Assembly (NCBI GenBank): GCA_017989935.1
Contig: JAGNOY010000068.1
Coordinates: 1-8,547 of the forward strand
Length of the DNA: 8,547 nucleotides
Source of the DNA: Chitinophagaceae bacterium
GTDB lineage: Bacteria; Bacteroidota; Bacteroidia; Chitinophagales; Chitinophagaceae
Direction: 5' to 3'
The first letter of the stretch is position 1, and each line of letters begins with the position of its first letter. The position numbers were made by a program, and so were the translations under genes. Below are positions 1-4,999 of this stretch, piece by piece. The notes under the pieces are model-generated. The model was given only the letters and a program-made list of their open reading frames with translations. It ran no database searches and was not told the DNA's origin.

Positions 1-1876
1 GTTTACGTTTATTACTTTCAAACAAGGCAAGCCTAACAAAACCTGTATTCACAGCTCCTGATCCGGAAAAGCCTGGGGCAGTAACAGTTAGGCACACTCT
101 TTTTTCAGGAATTGAATCATTGATAAATTGAGAAACTTCGTCAACAAATTTATCGGTATAATCAAATGATGAACCTTCAGGTGCTGTCAAAGAAAGACGC
201 ATCCAATTGCGGTCTTCCAATGGCGACAATTCATTTTTCAAAGTGCCACCCAAACCGAAAATCAGTATCACAGCACCTACAAGAATAACCAATGCTAACC
301 ACCTTTTTTGAAGAAAAGATTTTAATGAATTGCCGTAGCTGTTGGTCATGTTTTCAAAGAAAGGTTCTGTTGCTGTATAAAAGCGACTTTTCTTTGGATT
401 CTTTTGTACCATACGTGCATTAAGCATTGGTGTGAGCGTTAGCGATACAAATGCAGATATCAACACGGCGCCAGCAATGACCACACCAAATTCTCGAAAC
501 AATCTTCCAACAAATCCTTCCAGAAAAATAACGGGCATAAACACAGCAGCCAATGTGATGGAAGTAGAAATGACCGCAAAGTATATTTCTTTAGACCCCT
601 TATGCGCAGCATCCATAGGACTGAGTCCGCCTTCAATTTTTTTATAAATATTTTCTGTGACTACGATTCCATCATCCACCACTAACCCAGTGGCAAGCAC
701 GATGGCAAGCAAGGTCAGCACATTGACCGAATATCCCATGACATACATAATAAAAAAAGCACCTATCAGGGAAACAGGGATATCAATCAAAGGACGAAAA
801 GCTATGAGCCAGTCTCGAAAGAATAAATAAATAATGATGATGACCAATATTATGGCAATACCCAACGTTTCCATTACTTCTGAAATAGATCTTTTTATGA
901 AAATGGTATTGTCAAGGGCAATCTCCGTATGAAAATCATTTGGCAAGTCTTTTCTTATTTGTTCAAAACGCTTGTAAAATTCATTGGATATCTCAACATA
1001 GTTGGCTCCTGGCTGAGGCACTATCCCCATTCCAATCATGGGTGTACCTGATTGTTTTAAAATGGTTTCTTCATTTTCTGGGCCAAGTGATGCAGTACCA
1101 AGTTCTTTAAAACGGATGACTTGGTCGCCGGTAGTTTTGATAATAAGGTTATTGAAATCCTCCACGGTTTTTAATTTCCCGACTGTCTTCAATGTGAGTT
1201 CGGTCGTATTACCCGCAATTTTGCCGGTGGGTAATTCAATATTTTCCCTGTCTAATGCCGCTTTGATATCTTGAGGTGTCAGACCTAAAGAAGATAGTTT
1301 AACAGGATCTATCCAGAGCCTCATAGCATATCTTTTTTGTCCCCATATTTGAATGGTACTAACTCCGGGTATGGTTTGCAAACGTTCGGCAAGTACATTT
1401 TCGGCATAGTCACTAACCTCTAATTGCGATCTTGAATCAGATTGCAATGTGAGTGAGAGTATAGCATCAGAGTTCGCATCTGATTTTGTAACTGTTGGCA
1501 AGCCATCAATGTCTTGCGGTAATTGCCTTACTGCTTGTGATACTTTATCACGCACATCATTTGCAGCAGCTTCAAGGTTAGAGGACAAATTAAATTCAAC
1601 AGTAATAATGCTTGAACCCTGATTGCTCGATGAGGAAATTGTACGCACCCCGTCTATACCATTAATGGCTTTTTCAAGTGGTTCGGTAATTTGTGATTCA
1701 ATCACATCTGCATTGGCTCCTCCATAACTTGTTCGGACAGTAATAACGGGTGGATCTATTGAAGGATATTCCCTGACACCCAAGAATGTAAATCCAATAG
1801 CACCGAACAAGATAATGATAAGGTTCATTACGATGGCGAGTACTGGTCGGTTAATACTGATTGAAGAAATATTCAT
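1..1876 (-). CDS. RND (HAE1-type) multidrug efflux permease, 3' end outside window
   Basis: This is the inner-membrane proton-driven pump of a tripartite efflux system. My translation of the minus strand from the ATG at 1876 gives 625 residues with no stop before the window edge, about 60% of the usual length near 1050. The N-terminus (MNISSISINRPVLAIVMN) begins with the conserved first membrane helix. It is followed by the porter-domain signature (REYPSIDPP, then ESQITEPLEKAINGIDGV). Helix 2 lies near residues 333-352. Helix 4 carries GLVVDDGIVVTEN, with the proton-relay pair Asp401/Asp402 (bases 671-676) matching AcrB Asp407/408. Helix 7 is near 526-546, and the second periplasmic half has just begun at the edge. 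The gene starts 12 bases after the adaptor gene, so the two are surely co-transcribed. A TolC-like outer-membrane gene may follow to the left, but this cannot be seen. The family is certain; the substrate cannot be read from the sequence. Confidence 0.95.
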   Translation of the reverse strand, partial: MNISSISINRPVLAIVMNLIIILFGAIGFTFLGVREYPSIDPPVITVRTSYGGANADVIESQITEPLEKAINGIDGVRTISSSSNQGSSIITVEFNLSSNLEAAANDVRDKVSQAVRQLPQDIDGLPTVTKSDANSDAILSLTLQSDSRSQLEVSDYAENVLAERLQTIPGVSTIQIWGQKRYAMRLWIDPVKLSSLGLTPQDIKAALDRENIELPTGKIAGNTTELTLKTVGKLKTVEDFNNLIIKTTGDQVIRFKELGTASLGPENEETILKQSGTPMIGMGIVPQPGANYVEISNEFYKRFEQIRKDLPNDFHTEIALDNTIFIKRSISEVMETLGIAIILVIIIIYLFFRDWLIAFRPLIDIPVSLIGAFFIMYVMGYSVNVLTLLAIVLATGLVVDDGIVVTENIYKKIEGGLSPMDAAHKGSKEIYFAVISTSITLAAVFMPVIFLEGFVGRLFREFGVVIAGAVLISAFVSLTLTPMLNARMVQKNPKKSRFYTATEPFFENMTNSYGNSLKSFLQKRWLALVILVGAVILIFGLGGTLKNELSPLEDRNWMRLSLTAPEGSSFDYTDKFVDEVSQFINDSIPEKRVCLTVTAPGFSGSGAVNTGFVRLALFESNKRK

Positions 1877-1888
1877 GTAGGTTGGAGC

Positions 1889-2950
1889 TTAATTATTTAT
1901 TTTAATGATCTTTACTTTAGCATCCGGTTTGAGTGTCATGATACCTGATGTCAGCACAGTATCGCCTTCCGACAATCCACTTGTAATTTCAATTTGTTTA
2001 TCTGTTCTTGTGCCTGTTTCAACCTGCACTGGTTTTGCCTTTCCATCTTTGCTTACAAATACTTTTTTGCCTTTTAATTCTGGGATCACCGCTTCTGTCG
2101 GAATCATAAGGGCAGCAAGTTGTTTGCTTGCGACCAATTCTACTTTAGCAAATGAACCAGGATATACAGTAGAAGATGTGTTGCTAAACACTGCACGAAT
2201 AGAGAAATTACGCGTTTGCTGGTCTATCATTGGTTCTATGGCATACACTTTAGCTGTAAACTTTTGTGATTGGTTTTCAACATGAAAATTAACTAGATCC
2301 CCTGGAGCTACTATAGCAGCATACCTTTCAGGTACGGTGAAATCTATTTTAAGTTGATCGGTTTGTTGTATGGTAGCAATGACGCTTGAGTTGGTTACGT
2401 AACTCCCCTGACTGACTTGGCGCAATCCAATTTTACCACTAAACGGAGCATGGATCTCTGTTTTTGCAATCTGAGCTTTTATAAAATCCATGTCAGCGGT
2501 TATTGTTTGAGTTTGATTGAGAGATGCATCATATTCTTCTTGGCTAACGCCTTGTATGTCAAGCATACCTTTAAGACGATCTTTTCTTTGAGCTGCAAGT
2601 TTTAATTCAAAGTTGGCTTTTTTCAACTGAGCCTGTAAATCATTATCATTTATTTTAGCAAGTAAATCTCCTTTTCTAACGTAGCTTCCTTCCTTAAACC
2701 TGATTGAAACAAGTTTACCTGAGACTTCTGGTCTTAATTCAACAACCTCATTCGCCATAATGGTGCCTGAAGAAAATATTTTATTCTCCAGTAACTGAGA
2801 ACTTACAACAAAACCTGTAACATTCGCAACTTGGTCTTTTGACGAGCCCTTTTTGGGAGAATTTTCATTTTCTGGTTTCAGAAAAACCAACTTAACTATG
2901 ACAAGTATAATAATGATAGAGAGTATAATAATGATTGATTTAGGCTTCAT
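1889..2950 (-). CDS. RND efflux periplasmic adaptor (membrane fusion protein)
   Basis: This is a 353-residue adaptor that would link the inner-membrane pump to an outer-membrane channel. An uncleaved N-terminal membrane anchor spans residues 5-24. No lipobox cysteine is present. The first lipoyl half-motif is at about 70-100 (VELRPEVSGKL, then EGSYVRKGDLLAKI). A short alpha-helical hairpin runs from about 103 to 163, and the second lipoyl half is at about 164-195 (IHAPFSGKIGLRQVSQGSYV). A beta-barrel and a membrane-proximal domain follow, the latter around PTEAVI and GLSEGDTVLTSG. The frame stays open for 44 codons further upstream, but that extension overlaps the regulator and is basic and unlike the family. 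The ATG at 2950, placed just before the hydrophobic anchor, is therefore preferred. This start lies 11 bases inside the end of the regulator gene, which suggests translational coupling. The order adaptor then pump is typical of the family. Confidence 0.93.
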   Translation of the reverse strand: MKPKSIIIILSIIIILVIVKLVFLKPENENSPKKGSSKDQVANVTGFVVSSQLLENKIFSSGTIMANEVVELRPEVSGKLVSIRFKEGSYVRKGDLLAKINDNDLQAQLKKANFELKLAAQRKDRLKGMLDIQGVSQEEYDASLNQTQTITADMDFIKAQIAKTEIHAPFSGKIGLRQVSQGSYVTNSSVIATIQQTDQLKIDFTVPERYAAIVAPGDLVNFHVENQSQKFTAKVYAIEPMIDQQTRNFSIRAVFSNTSSTVYPGSFAKVELVASKQLAALMIPTEAVIPELKGKKVFVSKDGKAKPVQVETGTRTDKQIEITSGLSEGDTVLTSGIMTLKPDAKVKIIKINN

Positions 2951-3437
2951 GCTTTTTGCTTGCTTTTTTATAATGAATGCAGATTTTTGGGGAAGGTAAG
3001 GCTTCAAGATTCTTTTGGATAGATGAAATATTTTTGTATAGCTCTTTCTGCTCCATCTTCGAAATGCCACGTAGTGCGGCATGATTGACCTCTTCGATAC
3101 AGGTATGAATTTCTGGTATTGCTTTGATAGCTTTCTGAGTCAGTTCGACAAAATATTCACGTCTGTCATTCGGATTCAGTACCTTTTTGACATAGTCTTT
3201 GTTTACCAAGTAATCAATAATTCTTACCATGGACACTTTATCCATTTTCAACATAGTGGAGATATACTGTTGTGTACAGGCTTTTTCAGCATTCTCTATC
3301 AGAATAAGAATTGAATAGTAGCGCCCTATTTCAAGATGCTCAAGCCGCTTAGTAAGCGCTGTGAAATAACTTTTTGCGACAACCGTCAAAGAACGCCCAA
3401 ATGGAAGCATCTCACACAAATCTCTGTTCATACTCAT
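2940..3437 (-). CDS. MarR-family transcriptional regulator of the efflux operon
   Basis: This is a winged-helix dimeric repressor of 165 residues from the chosen start (MSMNRDLCEML); the family is usually 140-170. The helix-turn-helix lies at about residues 56-83 (TQQYISTMLKMDKVSMVRI, then DYLVNKDYV). The wing follows at about 88-95 with the family's diagnostic NPNDRREY. Long dimerisation helices occupy both ends. An in-frame ATG at 3482 would add 15 residues, but its coding stretch would contain the promoter -7 box at 3451-3458 and the operator-like dyad. The ATG at 3437 is therefore chosen; another at 3431 is equally possible. The predicted transcript would have a leader of only about 7-16 bases. 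It is the first gene of the regulator-adaptor-pump operon and probably represses it, with derepression by a small-molecule ligand that cannot be guessed here. Confidence 0.9.
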   Translation of the reverse strand: MSMNRDLCEMLPFGRSLTVVAKSYFTALTKRLEHLEIGRYYSILILIENAEKACTQQYISTMLKMDKVSMVRIIDYLVNKDYVKKVLNPNDRREYFVELTQKAIKAIPEIHTCIEEVNHAALRGISKMEQKELYKNISSIQKNLEALPSPKICIHYKKASKKHEA

Positions 3438-3450
3438 TAATTTACCAAAG

Positions 3451-3481
3451 CAAAAGTAGGTTTTATTGTGAACAGTTAACA
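3451..3481 (-). promoter_or_regulatory. Promoter of the marR-like efflux operon
   Basis: Read on the minus strand, TACTTTTG at 3458-3451 matches the Bacteroidota -7 box TAnnTTTG exactly. Nineteen bases upstream, TGTT at 3481-3478 sits where the -33 element (TTTG) is expected, as a weak match. Initiation would fall at about 3444-3447, only a few bases before the ATG at 3437. This supports the shorter start of the regulator. The call rests on consensus matching only. Confidence 0.55.
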
Positions 3482-3490
3482 TTGCTAACT
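3474..3490. promoter_or_regulatory. Putative MarR operator (17-bp dyad)
   Basis: AGTTAACATTGCTAACT is an imperfect palindrome with 8-bp arms around a central T, and 7 of the 8 arm positions match. It overlaps the -33 region of the efflux-operon promoter, where MarR-family repressors commonly bind. A directly repeated heptamer read on the minus strand (TGTTAAC then TGTTCAC, 3481-3468) partly overlaps it. The symmetry is seen directly; binding by the adjacent regulator is inferred. Confidence 0.45.
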
Positions 3491-3610
3491 ATTTTATAGA
3501 GGGAGAGGCGTCAAATGATACAGATGAAAAAGGTTGAATGGTTGAAAAAAGCACAGTTAATAATAACTTTTCCCGCCTAGAATAATCAGTCCATCGATAG
3601 CTATTGTGCA

Positions 3611-3630
3611 GGTTCAAGTCATAGAGGGAA
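3611..3630 (+). other. tRNA T-arm/3'-end-like stretch, not a functional tRNA
   Basis: GGTTCAAGTC followed by ATAGAGGG resembles the T-loop (TTCAAGT at 3613-3619) and the 3' acceptor strand of a tRNA gene. Upstream sequence has no D-arm or anticodon arm at the right distance. The would-be T-stem (GCAGG against CATAG) pairs at only two of five positions, so no working tRNA is encoded. A short 3' tRNA fragment followed by a terminator is what a tRNA-targeted integration can leave behind; that reading is inference. Chance similarity is possible. Confidence 0.25.
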
Positions 3631-3638
3631 AGCCACTC

Positions 3639-3677
3639 AAAAAGGGGTTCAGCGACATTGCGTTGAAACCCTTTTTT
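3639..3677. terminator. Bidirectional intrinsic terminator-like hairpin
   Basis: The sequence folds into one long stem. AAAAA (3639-3643) pairs with the T-run at 3673-3677, GGGG TTCA (3644-3651) pairs with TGAAACCC (3664-3671) with one bulged A, and the stem continues through G-T, C-G and G-C to the 6-base loop ACATTG (3655-3660). The GC-rich core is followed by a T-run on either strand, so it could stop transcription both ways. On the minus strand it would end read-through from the epimerase gene about 190 bases downstream of its stop, protecting the efflux promoter. No plus-strand gene leads into it. Confidence 0.65.
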
Positions 3678-3679
3678 CG

Positions 3680-3701
3680 TTTTCGACACATTTTCGACAC
3701 A
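3680..3701. repeat. Perfect tandem repeat, 2 x 11 bp
   Basis: TTTTCGACACA occurs twice back to back (3680-3690 and 3691-3701) directly beside the terminator-like hairpin. On the minus strand it reads TGTGTCGAAAA twice. The duplication is exact. Its role is unknown: it could be a protein-binding site pair, part of a recombinase arm site, or a slippage product. Confidence 0.6.
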
Positions 3702-3842
3702 ATATGAATAATATAGGTATAAAGCGTAGGCGATTTAAAAGAAATGCTATACTCTTTAAAGTTAAACCAATTTACATCCGGCACCTAAAAGCATTCACGA
3801 GGTCCCCGCCTCAAAACTTGCGGCTACTCTACTGAAAATTGG

Positions 3843-3861
3843 GGGCATAAAAATAATGCCC
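3843..3861 (-). terminator. Small hairpin directly after the epimerase stop codon
   Basis: GGGCAT (3843-3848) and ATGCCC (3856-3861) form a perfect 6-bp stem with a 7-base loop. On the minus strand the stem begins immediately after the TAA at 3864-3862. Downstream comes CCAATTTT, a weak T-run. It may be a weak terminator or a 3'-end stabiliser for the epimerase transcript, with the stronger hairpin at 3639-3677 as back-up. Confidence 0.4.
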
Positions 3862-4848
3862 TTAATCGATCAAACTTACTCTACCAGCCTCATATGTTAG
3901 CTTATTTAACTGTATATCCTTGAGCAATAAAGGCCCATCCATGTCTACCGCATCGAGCAGTGGTAAAAATTGTGCGATGGCGTAAGATCCAATTTCAGTT
4001 TCATTCATACAGCCCATCATAACTTTTAGCCCCAATGACTTTGCTTCTTCAATCATTCTGAACGCTGGCGTGATACCACTGCATTTTGTCAATTTAATAT
4101 TGATCCCATGAAAGGTGTCGGCGCATTTTTTTACATCATGTTCACTCACACAGGATTCATCGGCATATAAAGGCAAACTAGATAATTGTTTAAGTTTCTT
4201 CATGTCATCCCATTGATCTTTAGCTAAGGGCTGCTCAATAAGCTCTACACCTAATTTTTCTAATTTAGGAATCAAGTATATCGCATCTTCAAGAGTCCAG
4301 GAGGCGTTGGCATCAACTCTAAAAACTGAACTTGTTTTTTCCCTTAGCGCTTCGATGATGGACAAATCTTCTCGACTGCTCATTTTAATTTTATATATAG
4401 GCCAAGGATTCTCGAGCATTTTTTTGATCATTTCTTCTTGAGAAGCTATGCCTAAGGTATAATCTGTCAAAGGGCCTTCTTTCCAGGCGATCCCAAGCAA
4501 TTCATGAATTCTCTTTCTTTTGAATTTCGCATACATATCCCAATATGCTAGATCCAAGGCACAAACCAAGAAAGGGTTTTGAGGAAACAAATGATGACAA
4601 AAATGCCAAAATCGCTGAGGTTCGGTGAATGAGTATCGCTCTAGCATGCTCACCTTACCAAGCAACTCTTCTATCATACTTTCAACAGTCACATCATAAT
4701 ACACAATCGCAGGCGCTTCGCCAATGCCAGTAAGTCCATTCATACTCAGCGCCACGAATAGTGCTTCTTGCTGGGTTTTCATCCCATGGGCCGTGGTGAA
4801 AGGATATACAAATTGACTAACCACTTTTTTATATTTGATCTGAAGCAT
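3862..4848 (-). CDS. Dipeptide epimerase (L-Ala-D/L-Glu epimerase-like, enolase superfamily)
   Basis: This is a 328-residue cytoplasmic enzyme expected to epimerise the second residue of a dipeptide, classically L-Ala-D-Glu to L-Ala-L-Glu in murein-peptide salvage. Numbering runs from the ATG at 4848. The catalytic KxK motif is YKIKMS (K153, K155). The Mg2+ ligands are D179 (RVDANASW), E205 (IEQP) and D230 (YADES). The opposite-face lysine lies in NIKLTK (about 251-255). GCMNETEIG is at 279-287. The AVDMDGPLLL motif supplies D302/D304, which in dipeptide epimerases contact the substrate amino group. A TTG at 4887 would lengthen the protein by 13 residues, but it sits inside a promoter -7 box; the ATG also matches the family's usual N-terminus. 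The family is sure. Bacteroidota members differ in dipeptide preference, so L-Ala-Glu is the default guess. No peptidase or transporter lies beside it. Confidence 0.9.
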   Translation of the reverse strand: MLQIKYKKVVSQFVYPFTTAHGMKTQQEALFVALSMNGLTGIGEAPAIVYYDVTVESMIEELLGKVSMLERYSFTEPQRFWHFCHHLFPQNPFLVCALDLAYWDMYAKFKRKRIHELLGIAWKEGPLTDYTLGIASQEEMIKKMLENPWPIYKIKMSSREDLSIIEALREKTSSVFRVDANASWTLEDAIYLIPKLEKLGVELIEQPLAKDQWDDMKKLKQLSSLPLYADESCVSEHDVKKCADTFHGINIKLTKCSGITPAFRMIEEAKSLGLKVMMGCMNETEIGSYAIAQFLPLLDAVDMDGPLLLKDIQLNKLTYEAGRVSLID

Positions 4849-4884
4849 GGGTTTCGAATAAAATTTCAAGGTAAATACTGCGCT

Positions 4885-4892
4885 CAAAAATA
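4885..4892 (-). promoter_or_regulatory. -7 box of the dipeptide epimerase promoter
   Basis: On the minus strand TATTTTTG (4892-4885) matches TAnnTTTG exactly, 36 bases before the ATG at 4848. No convincing -33 element stands at the usual spacing; an ATTG lies 26 bases upstream. It rules against the TTG at 4887 as the start codon. Confidence 0.45.
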
Positions 4893-4960
4893 GGTGTATA
4901 AATTTAATTCGAGAGGATCAATTTCTTCTTCATTGCTTATTTAGCTTGTGATAACTATTG

Positions 4961-4968
4961 TACATTTG
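4961..4968 (+). promoter_or_regulatory. -7 box of the feoB promoter
   Basis: TACATTTG matches TAnnTTTG exactly, 31 bases before the TTG start of feoB, implying a leader of about 25 bases. The -33 element is not evident; ATTG at 4932-4935 is 25 bases upstream. I looked for a Fur-type palindrome over it and found none convincing. Confidence 0.45.
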
Positions 4969-4999
4969 CGTTCAATATTTAAGTTAATACCCTGCCCTT

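Larger units (their letters stand above)
3491..3861. other. Intergenic region without a credible gene
   Basis: About 370 bases lie between the efflux-operon control region and the stop codon of the dipeptide epimerase gene. The only open frame of note (3489-3689, minus, 66 codons) runs through a strong hairpin and resembles no family, so it is not called. The spacer contains a tRNA-3'-end-like stretch at 3611-3630, a long terminator-like hairpin at 3639-3677, a tandem 11-bp repeat at 3680-3701, a GC-rich patch near 3799-3812 that can fold on itself, and a small hairpin at 3843-3861. The mix looks like a scar or a terminator region rather than a decayed gene. Confidence 0.7.

Noticed and set aside
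432..647. Plus-strand open frame opposite the RND pump gene
   Set aside because: Antisense shadow of a strongly conserved pump-coding region; the same applies to 1038-1274.
1905..2285. 126-codon plus-strand open frame opposite the adaptor gene
   Set aside because: Antisense shadow of a clear adaptor domain; no family resemblance. The frame at 2417-2605 is rejected for the same reason.
3560..3635. A complete tRNA gene on the plus strand around TTCAAGT
   Set aside because: There is no D-arm or anticodon arm at the right distance, and the T-stem pairs at only two of five positions.
3489..3689. 66-codon minus-strand open frame in the spacer
   Set aside because: It reads through the strong hairpin and the tRNA-like stretch, has low-complexity composition and matches no family I recognise; its first codons come from the tandem repeat region.
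4943..4968. Fur-type operator in the feoB promoter (TGTGATAACTATTGTACA)
   Set aside because: The two halves are poorly symmetric when compared with the reverse complement; iron control of feoB is plausible from biology but not shown by the sequence.
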